The notes under the pieces were generated by a model that ran no database searches, was not told where the DNA came from, and worked only from the letters and a program-made list of their open reading frames with translations. A program made the translations under genes and the position numbers. 64,000 nt of DNA from Silanimonas sp. (GTDB lineage Bacteria > Pseudomonadota > Gammaproteobacteria > Xanthomonadales > Xanthomonadaceae), in contig NZ_JAPZSC010000002.1 in assembly GCF_027531545.1 (NCBI RefSeq), positions 1 through 64,000 of the forward strand, in the 5' to 3' direction. This document shows, in pieces, positions 17,978 to 25,389 of the stretch. Numbering within the stretch: position 1 is the first letter of the stretch; every line of letters begins with the position of its first letter.

Positions 17978-19372
17978 ATGAACGCGCAGGATCGTCCCGT
18001 CACCCCCGTCAACGCGCCCGCTGCTTGGACGCGTTCGTCGTGGCGGACGAAAACGGCGCTGCAGCAGCCGAACTATCCGGACGCCGAGGCCTTGGCCGCG
18101 GTGGGGCGCGAGCTGGAGGCCCTCCCGCCGCTGGTCACGTCCTGGGAAGTGCTGGCGCTGAAGCGGCAGATCGCCGAGGCCGAGGTGGGCAAGCGCTTCA
18201 TCCTCCAAGGCGGCGATTGCGCCGAGAGCTTCGCCGACTGCGAAAGCGGCCTGATCTCGAACCGCCTCAAGGTGCTCCTGCAGATGAGCGTCGTGCTGGT
18301 GCACGGCCTGCGCCTGCCGGTGGTGCGCATCGGCCGCTTCGCCGGCCAGTACGCGAAGCCGCGCTCGGCCGACCTCGAAGAGCGCGATGGCGTGACGCTG
18401 CCGAGCTACCGCGGTGATTTCATCAACGCGCCGGAGTTCACGCCGGAAGCGCGCATTCCCGACCCACGCCGCATGGTGAAGGGCCACGCACGCTCGGCGA
18501 TGACGATGAACTTCGTGCGTGCGCTGATCGACGGTGGTTTCGCCGACCTTCACCACCCGGAGTACTGGGACCTCGGCTGGGTGGCGCGCTCGCCGCTGGC
18601 CGAGGAGTACCAGAAGATGGTGAGCGGCATCGGCGATGCCGTGCGCTTCATGGAGACGGTGACGGGCGGCCCCATCGACAACCTCAGCCGCGTCGACTTC
18701 TACACGTCCCACGAAGCGCTGCTGCTGCCCTACGAGGAAGCGCAGACGCGCCAGGTGCCGCGCCAGTGGGGCTGGTTCAACCTCAGCACGCATTTCCCGT
18801 GGATCGGCATGCGCACGGCGCAGCTCGATGGCGCGCACACCGAGTATTTCCGCGGCATCCGCAATCCGATCGGCATCAAGCTTGGGCCGTCGGTGACGCC
18901 GGACCAGGCCCTGCGCCTCGCCGACGTGCTGAACCCCGAGAACGAACCGGGCCGCCTCGTCTACATCCACCGCATGGGCGCCGGGAAGGTGCTCGAGAAG
19001 CTGCCGCCGCTGCTGGAAGCGATGAAGCGCGAAGGGCGCCGCGTGGCGTGGATGTGCGACCCGATGCACGGCAACACGGAGACGGCGGCGAACGGCTACA
19101 AGACGCGCCGCTTCGACAACATCCGTGCGGAAGTGGAGCAGAGCTTCGACGCGCATGCCGCCGCCGGAACGCGACTGGCCGGCGTGCATCTCGAACTCAC
19201 CGGCGAGAACGTCACCGAGTGCACGGGCGGTGCGCGCGAGCTGGTCGATTCCGACCTGGCCCGCGACTACCGCACCACGGTGGACCCGCGGCTCAACTAC
19301 GAGCAGTCGCTGGAGATCGCCATGCTGATCGTGCGCAAGCAGTCGCAGATCGCGCAGCCGGCATCGCTCTGA
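17978..19372 (+). CDS. Class II 3-deoxy-7-phosphoheptulonate (DAHP) synthase
   Basis: The 464-residue product belongs to the plant/actinobacterial-type class II family. It has LQGGDCAESFADCES at residue 77, with Cys81 in the metal-binding GDCAE motif, then RIGRFAGQYAKPRSAD, CDPMHGNTE and GVHLELTGENVTEC. It condenses phosphoenolpyruvate and erythrose 4-phosphate, the first step of the shikimate pathway, in the cytoplasm. Class II enzymes differ in sequence from AroF/G/H. The upstream palindromes and a short leader hairpin hint at transcriptional control. Confidence 0.95.
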   Translation: MNAQDRPVTPVNAPAAWTRSSWRTKTALQQPNYPDAEALAAVGRELEALPPLVTSWEVLALKRQIAEAEVGKRFILQGGDCAESFADCESGLISNRLKVLLQMSVVLVHGLRLPVVRIGRFAGQYAKPRSADLEERDGVTLPSYRGDFINAPEFTPEARIPDPRRMVKGHARSAMTMNFVRALIDGGFADLHHPEYWDLGWVARSPLAEEYQKMVSGIGDAVRFMETVTGGPIDNLSRVDFYTSHEALLLPYEEAQTRQVPRQWGWFNLSTHFPWIGMRTAQLDGAHTEYFRGIRNPIGIKLGPSVTPDQALRLADVLNPENEPGRLVYIHRMGAGKVLEKLPPLLEAMKREGRRVAWMCDPMHGNTETAANGYKTRRFDNIRAEVEQSFDAHAAAGTRLAGVHLELTGENVTECTGGARELVDSDLARDYRTTVDPRLNYEQSLEIAMLIVRKQSQIAQPASL

Positions 19373-19411
19373 TCGGATGACCGTCGCCTCGCCCCGTTCG
19401 GGGCGGGGGGC

Positions 19412-20272
19412 TCAGGGATTGCATTCCGGGCAGTGGCCCGCGTCGGCGACGGAGAGGCCATCGGCGCGAGGCCGGTTTTCGCGATGCCCGCAGACGCCGC
19501 AGGCGTGGATTTCGGCGCGGACGAGGTCGGTCGCTTCCCCACACAGTTCGCAAGGCAGCCCGAGTTGCGCGTCGATCCGGCCGAAGCCGGGCGCGCTGCA
19601 GCGGGGGCAGGGCGTGGCGAGGCGCTCGGCGAGACGCTGCCCCAGCCGGGCGAGGGCTGCGAGACGGGTCGGATTCACGTGCGCCCGCATATCGGCTTCG
19701 AGGCGCGCGAGGCCGTCATCGGAGCGCGCTGCCATGCGCTCGACCGCTTCGGCGACGGCGGCTGCGTCGATGAGGCCTTTGGCCACGGGCAGCGGCTCGC
19801 TCGCAGGCAGCGCCCAACGGTTCGGTTTCACGAGGGCGGCGTGGCCGGGCAGGCCGATCGCGGCGAGCACGGGCTGGAGGTCGTCCCCGGGCCGAAGCGC
19901 TTTCGAGACCCAGTTGGTGTCGTGGCCCGCGTGCTCGATGACCACCGTCTGGCCGTGGATGTCATCGACAAAGGTCAGCAGTTCCGTGTGCAGGGGCAAG
20001 AAGCCGAGCAGCGGATCGGGGCCGAAGCTGCCCTCGGTGGCGATGCCGAGTTTCAGCCCGCTGGCGGCCATGCCGCGCCGGGCTTTCTCGATGACAACCT
20101 CGTGCGCGGTCCCCGGCCGCTCGATGTCGCCGGCGAAGGTGCCGAGCGCATCGGTATCGATCGCGACGGTCTCGATCTGCAGGCCGAGCGCCGCCAGGGC
20201 TGGCGCCAACGCGTCGGCTTTGCCGTGCAGGGTGGCGAGTGCGACGCGGGGATCGGGGTAGGGCAGGGGCAT
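19412..20272 (-). CDS. DUF6671-type protein with cysteine-rich tail
   Basis: The protein contains RVALATLHGKADALAPALAA near its start, GTFAGDIERPGTAHEVVIEKA, and a catalytic-looking mid part (GIATEGSFGPDPL). It ends with four cysteine pairs (CPRC, CELC, CGVC, CPEC) that look like two zinc ribbons. This matches my recollection of family DUF6671, which has no known function. The ATG at 20272 puts the conserved N-terminus at residue 6; a GTG at 20329 would add 19 residues. It lies just after icd. Confidence 0.8.
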   Translation of the reverse strand: MPLPYPDPRVALATLHGKADALAPALAALGLQIETVAIDTDALGTFAGDIERPGTAHEVVIEKARRGMAASGLKLGIATEGSFGPDPLLGFLPLHTELLTFVDDIHGQTVVIEHAGHDTNWVSKALRPGDDLQPVLAAIGLPGHAALVKPNRWALPASEPLPVAKGLIDAAAVAEAVERMAARSDDGLARLEADMRAHVNPTRLAALARLGQRLAERLATPCPRCSAPGFGRIDAQLGLPCELCGEATDLVRAEIHACGVCGHRENRPRADGLSVADAGHCPECNP

Positions 20273-20350
20273 GCCGTGAGTGTCCGCCACATCGCGTCGA
20301 GGCGGCGCCGACGTGTCGGACGCCGCCACGCCGGTTTCCCGCGATGTCGC

Positions 20351-21862
20351 TTACTCGCCCTGCGCCTGCGAGTAGCCGCGCACGCCGTCGAAGGTGTACA
20401 GGTTCTCGGTCTTCACCGCGTCGAAGCCGGCATCGGCGATGCGCATCAGCAGGCGCGAGATGGCCTGGCCGTCCACCGTCTCCTTCAGGGCCGGGAAGCG
20501 GCAGCGCCAGTGGTCGGTGCGCAGCGTCTGCGGGTTGCCGTTCGGGTAGACCTTCACGCCGCGGTTGGTGATCAGCGCCAGGCGGAAGTCCTCGCCAGCG
20601 AGGCCTTCGAGCGCTGCGCCGAGTTCGTTCGGATCGCGGGTGTCGGTATCCCAGTTCAGGAACACATCGACGCCAACCAGCGCCTTCTTCGCATTGACGT
20701 GCGGCGGAATGCTGACGTCCGGGTGCACGAGCGATTCCGGCTCGCGCTCGGGGTAATCCACCGCGGCCATCTTCTTCGGCTGTTGGCCAAGGCGCGCGAT
20801 CACGGCCTCGGCGAACTCGCGGGTGCCGACTTTCCTGCGGCTCACGCCGTCGCGGTAGATATCGCCGGTGTGGAGGCCTTCTTCAAGCGTGCAGAGCCAG
20901 GCGTTGTGGATGTCGGTGGCGGGCTTCGCGCGGCCGAGGTGGACCAGCATCATCACCGCCGAAAGCAACAGGCCCGAGGGGTTGGCGATGTCCTTGCCGG
21001 CGATGTCCGGTGCGGAGCCGTGGACGGCTTCGAACATGGCGCAGTCGTGGCCGATGTTCGACGAGCCGGCGAGGCCGATCGAACCGGCCACTTCGGCGGC
21101 GACGTCGGAGAGGATGTCGCCGTAGAGGTTCGGGGTGACCACCACGTCGAAATCGGTAGGGCGGCTGGCCATGCGCGCCGTGCCGATGTCGATGATCATG
21201 TGGCTGGTCGCGATCTCCGGGTACTGCGGCGCGATCTCGTCGAAGACCTTGTGGAACAGGCCGTCGGTGAGCTTCATGATGTTGTCCTTGGTCATGCACG
21301 TGACCTTCTTCCGCCCGTGCGCGCGGGCGTACTCGAAGGCGTAGCGCACGATGCGCTCGCAGCCTGGGCGGGTGATCAGCTTCAGGCACTGCACCACCTC
21401 GTCGCTCTGGCGATGCTCGATGCCGGCGTAGGTGTCCTCCTCGTTCTCGCGGACGATCACGACGTCCATCGTCGGGTGCAGCGCGGTCACGTAGGGGTGG
21501 TAGGACACGCAGGGGCGCAGGTTGGCGTAAAGGCCCAGCGTCTTGCGCAGCGTGACGTTCACCGACTTGTAGCCGCCGCCCTGCGGCGTGGTGATCGGGC
21601 CCTTGAGGATGATCTTGTGCTGGTCGATGGCCTGCCAGGTGTCCTCGCCGATGCCGGCCATCAGGCCGCCTTCGTAGGCTTTCAGGCCGACCGTGACGGC
21701 GTGGAAGGCAAGGGCCGGGTCGGCGGCCTTGAGGATGGCCAGCGTGGCGTCCATGATCTCAGGACCGATGCCATCGCCGGCCGCGACCGGGATGGTGGTG
21801 GCCGGCAGCGCGGCGGGGACGTAGCGGGCCGGGGCAAGGGATTCAGCGAGGACGGCGGACAT
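20351..21862 (-). CDS. icd: NADP-dependent isocitrate dehydrogenase (long form)
   Basis: The 503-residue enzyme has IPVAAGDGIGPEIMDATLAI, the substrate motif SVNVTLRKTLGLYANLRPC, VVIVRENEEDTYAGIE and the metal/nucleotide segment VVTPNLYGDILSDVAAEVAG. A C-terminal extension of about 140 residues follows the core, as in the Thermus-type enzymes. It converts isocitrate to 2-oxoglutarate in the TCA cycle. Cofactor preference was not settled from motifs. GGAG lies 8 nt before the ATG. The next gene diverges from it with almost no spacer. Confidence 0.93.
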   Translation of the reverse strand: MSAVLAESLAPARYVPAALPATTIPVAAGDGIGPEIMDATLAILKAADPALAFHAVTVGLKAYEGGLMAGIGEDTWQAIDQHKIILKGPITTPQGGGYKSVNVTLRKTLGLYANLRPCVSYHPYVTALHPTMDVVIVRENEEDTYAGIEHRQSDEVVQCLKLITRPGCERIVRYAFEYARAHGRKKVTCMTKDNIMKLTDGLFHKVFDEIAPQYPEIATSHMIIDIGTARMASRPTDFDVVVTPNLYGDILSDVAAEVAGSIGLAGSSNIGHDCAMFEAVHGSAPDIAGKDIANPSGLLLSAVMMLVHLGRAKPATDIHNAWLCTLEEGLHTGDIYRDGVSRRKVGTREFAEAVIARLGQQPKKMAAVDYPEREPESLVHPDVSIPPHVNAKKALVGVDVFLNWDTDTRDPNELGAALEGLAGEDFRLALITNRGVKVYPNGNPQTLRTDHWRCRFPALKETVDGQAISRLLMRIADAGFDAVKTENLYTFDGVRGYSQAQGE

Positions 21863-21863
21863 T

Positions 21864-22304
21864 GTGCGATCTCCGAAACACGAAAAAGATGTCGTGAATA
21901 TTGAAGCGCGAAAACCCGTGCGGCGCAAGCCCGCGGGTGAGTCGCGCGTGAAGGCTTCGCCCGCGAAGCCCGCGGCGAAGGCTTCGCCCGCGACCAAGAC
22001 GGGAGCGAAATCGGCCGACACCGACGCCCCATGGACCTTCCTCAGCAACCACACCCATGTGCTGGTGTGCCTCGCGGCGGACGCGGAGCAGACGCTGCGC
22101 GACGTCGCTTCGAAGGTCGGCATCACGGAGCGCGCGGTGCAGCGCATCGTTGCCGAGCTGGAGGCCGCGGGCGCGCTGACGCGCGAGCGCGACGGTCGGC
22201 GCAACCGCTACCGGCTCGACACCTCGCTGCCGCTCCGCCACCCGCTCGAGAAGCACCGCAGCATCGGGGACGTCCTCGCACTCGTCCTCGGCAAGGGCCG
22301 ATGA
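21864..22304 (+). CDS. Winged-helix (MarR-like) transcriptional regulator
   Basis: The C-terminal part (WTFLSNHTHVLVCLAADAEQ, then VASKVGITERAVQRIVAELE and a wing with TRERDGRRNRYRL) is a compact winged-helix domain. An unusual Lys/Ala/Pro-rich N-terminal tail of about 50 residues includes a 17-bp direct repeat (GAAGGCTTCGCCCGCGA). The start is uncertain: GTG 21864 sits one base from the icd start, and GTG at 21894 or later is possible. It probably forms an operon with the kinase gene 4 nt downstream. Confidence 0.75.
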   Translation: MRSPKHEKDVVNIEARKPVRRKPAGESRVKASPAKPAAKASPATKTGAKSADTDAPWTFLSNHTHVLVCLAADAEQTLRDVASKVGITERAVQRIVAELEAAGALTRERDGRRNRYRLDTSLPLRHPLEKHRSIGDVLALVLGKGR

Positions 22305-22308
22305 CCGG

Positions 22309-25059
22309 ATGTCGGTAACGGATTCGAACCCACGGGCTTCGGGCGAGGTGCCGCGCGGCGGCGTGCTGCGCTGGCCGGGGGCCGAATTGGACTTGCGCAG
22401 CGCGCAGGTCCGTCGTGGGCGGCAACTGTTGGCCCTCGACCGCTCGTCGTACGAGGTGCTGCTTGCCCTGCTGCTGCGCGCCGGACAGGTGCTCGGCAAG
22501 GACGATCTGCTCGACGCGGCCTGGCCCGGGCGCGTCGTCTCGGAAAACTCGCTAGCCAAGGCCATCAGCCGGCTGCGTCGCGAGCTGGGCGACGAGGCCG
22601 GTGCGCCGTTGCAGTCGGTGCACGGTTACGGCTACCGCTGGGCGGGCGAGGTGCATTGGGTCGAGTCCGAAACACCGTTGCCCGCTCCCGCCGCCGAGCA
22701 CGACTGGGTCGGTGCGGCGGTGCCGAACCGGACGGGATGGACGTTCCGGCGCGTGCTCGGTCGCGGCGCCCACAGCACGGTGGTACTCGCCGATTCCCTG
22801 TCGGGCGAGGTGCCGAGGGCACTCAAGATCGGTCTCGGCGAAGAGGGCCTGCGCCACGTGCGCCGGGAGGTCGCCCTGCATCGCTACCTCGCCGCGATCA
22901 ACCACCGCGTGCCCGGCCTCGCGCCCGCGCTCGGCTGGCAGCTCGATGAGCCGCCCGTGTTCGTCGAATACCCGTACTTCGAGGACGGCGACTTGGCGCG
23001 CTGGATGGCCGCGCGGGCCCTCGGTGGCGGCGTGCCCCTCGAGCACCGCCTCGCCCTGCTCGCGCAGATCGCCGACACCCTGGGGGAGCTGCATGCCGCG
23101 GGCGTCGTCCACCAGGACCTGAAGCCGGGCAATGTCTTCCTCTCGCCGGACTCGTCGCTTGCCGAAGGCTGGCGCACGTCCTTGGCCGACCTCGGTGGCG
23201 GCCATGCCTCGCCGCTCTCGCAGCAGACGGAAGCGCTCCTCGACGCGGATGTTCTCGTCGATGCCCGCCAGGCCGCCGCACCGGGCGCGGGCGCCGCCCT
23301 CCACTCCGCCCCCGAGGTCCTGGCGGGCGGTCTGCCCACGCAGCGCAGCGATCTCTACGCCTTGGGCGTCCTCCTTTACCAGCTGGTCGTCGGGGACCTT
23401 CGGCGTCCGCTGGCGCCGGGCTGGGAGGCCGATGTCGATGATCCGCTGTTGCGCGACGACATCCGCGCCCTGGCCGCACTCCGGGTGGAGGAACGCACCC
23501 TGGGCGCCCAGCAGTTGGCGCTGCACCTGCGCCAGTTGCCGGCGCGGCGCCTCGCCGCCGAAGCCCACGACAAGGCCGCGGCCCGCGAGCGCCTCGCCGC
23601 GCAGCAACTGCAGCGCCAGCAGGTCCGGCTGCGCCTGCTGGGAGCCGCGACGGCGGCCCTGTTCGTCGGGTTGGCTGTCGCCAGTTGGGCGGGCTGGCTG
23701 GCGTGGGACGCGCGGCGCGACGAGGGCCTCCGGCGCAGCGAGGCTCAGGCGGTGCTCGGTTTCCTGACCGATGACATGCTCACGCGAGCTGATCCCTATC
23801 GCGGCGGGGATGCCGGGATCAGTTTGCGCGGGTCGCTCGATGCGGCGGCGGCGAAGATCGACGAGCGTCTGGGCGAACGCCCGCTGGTGGCCGCGGCGGT
23901 GCATGCCTCGGTCGCCGAGGCCTACGAGTCCTGGGGCGAGTACGCGAAGGCGGCGCGCCACCAGCGATGGGCGATCGAGCGCACCGAGGGGGTCAGCCCC
24001 GGTACGGAGTCGCTGGCAGGCCAGCAACGGCGGCTGTGCCAGTTGGAGAGGTTGTCCGGGAACCTGGAAGCGGCGCAGACCGCCTGCGACGCCGCCGCCG
24101 CCCACGATCGCAGCACGCTCGGCGCTGTTTCCGACGCCAGCCTCGTGGAGGGCGCGAAACTGCTCTACGAAAGCGGAAGATGCGGCGAGGTGGTCGGCCA
24201 ACTCGGGTCGCTCCTCGCCGACGAGCCGCGCCGGAACGGATTGCCCGCTGGCGTGGAAGCCGATGCCCGCTGGTTCATTGGCCTGTGCCAGAGCCGAATC
24301 GGCGAGGAAGGCGCGGCGGCGGAATCCTTCCGCGCGCTTGTCGCCCTGCGCGAACGCGAATCGGGGCCCGAGCATCCGCACACCGCTTGGGCGCTTTCCG
24401 ACTATGCCGAGGCGCTGGCCCGGGCCGGGCGTTTCGCCGAGGCGGACGCCATCCTCGAGCGTCTGGATCGTCTACTCCTGGATCGGCTCGGCCCCGATCA
24501 TCCGGACTCTCTGGCCGTCGAGTACCGCCAAGGCCTGGTCGCGGCTGGGCAGGGGAGGGACGAGGAGGCGACGGGCTCGTTCGGCCGCGCGCATCGCGGA
24601 TGGAGCCAAGCGCTGGGCGAGCGCCACATCCTGACGGTCTTGGCCGGTTCCGAGCTGGCCCGCAGCCTTGCCCGGCAGGGCGACCGCCCAGGCGCGAGCG
24701 CCGTGATGGCGCGACTCCAGTTGGTGGGACAGCCGGACACCTTCGGTCGCGATGCGCGGGCTGTCGATATCCACGAGCTCTGGGCCGAAACCCTGCTGCT
24801 GTTGGGGCGCACCGAGGATGCGGCTGTGGCCTTGGCCGGCTTCCAGGCGAGGGCCTCCGAGGTCCTGCCGGAGCACCACCCTCGCCTCGCCATGGCGCGT
24901 TGCTTCGAAAGCCAGATCGCGACGCGTCGGGGGCAGCTCGACCAGGCGGGTGTGGCCCTCAGCGCCTGCCGGCTGGGTCTCGCCCGGCTGGCTCCGGACG
25001 ATTACCGGCGTCGTGCTCTGGCGGATGCGGAACAGGCCGTGGATGCCATGATCCGTTGA
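22309..25059 (+). CDS. Fusion: OmpR/CadC-type DNA-binding domain, Ser/Thr kinase, membrane helix, TPR-like tail
   Basis: Residues about 20-112 form a Trans_reg_C winged helix (LLDAAWPGRVVSENSLAKAI, SVHGYGYRW). Residues 144-410 are a Hanks-type kinase with a complete catalytic set: glycine loop GRGAHSTV (151-158), Lys173, Glu187, HQDLKPGN (Asp270, Asn275), DLG (Asp294) replacing DFG, APE (334-336) and SDLYALGVLLYQL. A single membrane helix spans about 443-466. The remaining 450 residues are helical and TPR-like and should be periplasmic. This topology suggests a CadC-like sensor whose cytoplasmic part can both bind DNA and phosphorylate targets. Partner and signal are unknown. Confidence 0.85.
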   Translation: MSVTDSNPRASGEVPRGGVLRWPGAELDLRSAQVRRGRQLLALDRSSYEVLLALLLRAGQVLGKDDLLDAAWPGRVVSENSLAKAISRLRRELGDEAGAPLQSVHGYGYRWAGEVHWVESETPLPAPAAEHDWVGAAVPNRTGWTFRRVLGRGAHSTVVLADSLSGEVPRALKIGLGEEGLRHVRREVALHRYLAAINHRVPGLAPALGWQLDEPPVFVEYPYFEDGDLARWMAARALGGGVPLEHRLALLAQIADTLGELHAAGVVHQDLKPGNVFLSPDSSLAEGWRTSLADLGGGHASPLSQQTEALLDADVLVDARQAAAPGAGAALHSAPEVLAGGLPTQRSDLYALGVLLYQLVVGDLRRPLAPGWEADVDDPLLRDDIRALAALRVEERTLGAQQLALHLRQLPARRLAAEAHDKAAARERLAAQQLQRQQVRLRLLGAATAALFVGLAVASWAGWLAWDARRDEGLRRSEAQAVLGFLTDDMLTRADPYRGGDAGISLRGSLDAAAAKIDERLGERPLVAAAVHASVAEAYESWGEYAKAARHQRWAIERTEGVSPGTESLAGQQRRLCQLERLSGNLEAAQTACDAAAAHDRSTLGAVSDASLVEGAKLLYESGRCGEVVGQLGSLLADEPRRNGLPAGVEADARWFIGLCQSRIGEEGAAAESFRALVALRERESGPEHPHTAWALSDYAEALARAGRFAEADAILERLDRLLLDRLGPDHPDSLAVEYRQGLVAAGQGRDEEATGSFGRAHRGWSQALGERHILTVLAGSELARSLARQGDRPGASAVMARLQLVGQPDTFGRDARAVDIHELWAETLLLLGRTEDAAVALAGFQARASEVLPEHHPRLAMARCFESQIATRRGQLDQAGVALSACRLGLARLAPDDYRRRALADAEQAVDAMIR

Positions 25060-25089
25060 GCGAGCGGCTCAGATGTCACTCAACGCGTT

Positions 25090-25107
25090 GTTTCATAAGG
25101 CTTTCAT
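25090..25107 (+). promoter_or_regulatory. Pho-box-like direct repeat
   Basis: The 18 bases from 25090 match 13 positions of the E. coli Pho box CTGTCATAWAWCTGTCAY. The repeats have the 11-bp period typical of OmpR-family binding sites. A PhoB-type regulator, or the OmpR-like domain of the neighbouring kinase fusion, could bind here. There is no gene immediately downstream except possible small frames. Confidence 0.4.
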
Positions 25108-25315
25108 AACTCTTCAGAAATGCTCACGCTTGAGGAAAGCGCGGAGCCGCGGCGGTTTGGCATGGTCGCCTCACCCCGGGACGGGCAGTGGCGGTTCGAA
25201 GGGTGGGGACACCCGCATGGCAAGGAGCCAGCAAGGATGCCGATCGCGCTGTTCGCCCCCCAGGGCGATTCCACAGGAGGTGGAATCGAGGAGTTGCAGG
25301 GGTTCAGATGACCAC

Positions 25316-25350
25316 GAAGGCGCCGGTTCGGAACCGGCGCCTTCGACTTT
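25316..25350. terminator. Strong intrinsic terminator
   Basis: GAAGGCGCCGGTTC (25316-25329) and GAACCGGCGCCTTC (25331-25344) form a perfect stem, realistically with a TTCGGAA loop, followed by GACTTTT. It lies between the convergent kinase and amidase genes. Confidence 0.85.
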
Positions 25351-25389
25351 TCCGGGCTCCAACTTTCGAGTCGGCGACGACCGCCGCCC

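Larger units (their letters stand above)
25060..25389 (+). other. Intergenic region with a Pho-box-like repeat and a terminated short unit
   Basis: This 330-bp stretch between convergent genes holds no recognised gene. It starts with an AT-rich patch containing TTTCATAA twice, 11 bp apart (25091-25098 and 25102-25109), and ends in a strong terminator (25316-25350). Between them a 63-codon frame (25120-25311) and a 24-codon frame (ATG 25237 with AAGGAG 9 nt upstream) are possible. GATTCCAC (25267-25274) pairs with GTGGAATC (25280-25287). It could encode a small RNA or peptide, or be only the kinase gene's 3' UTR. Confidence 0.35.

Noticed and set aside
19433-21904. 823-codon frame on the + strand
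   Set aside because: It lies opposite icd and the DUF6671 gene. Long antisense frames are expected at this GC content, and its protein is low-complexity Arg/Gly/Val with no motif.
25120-25311. 63-codon frame as a real gene
   Set aside because: No Shine-Dalgarno precedes it and the composition is not protein-like; kept only as a possibility within the intergenic unit.
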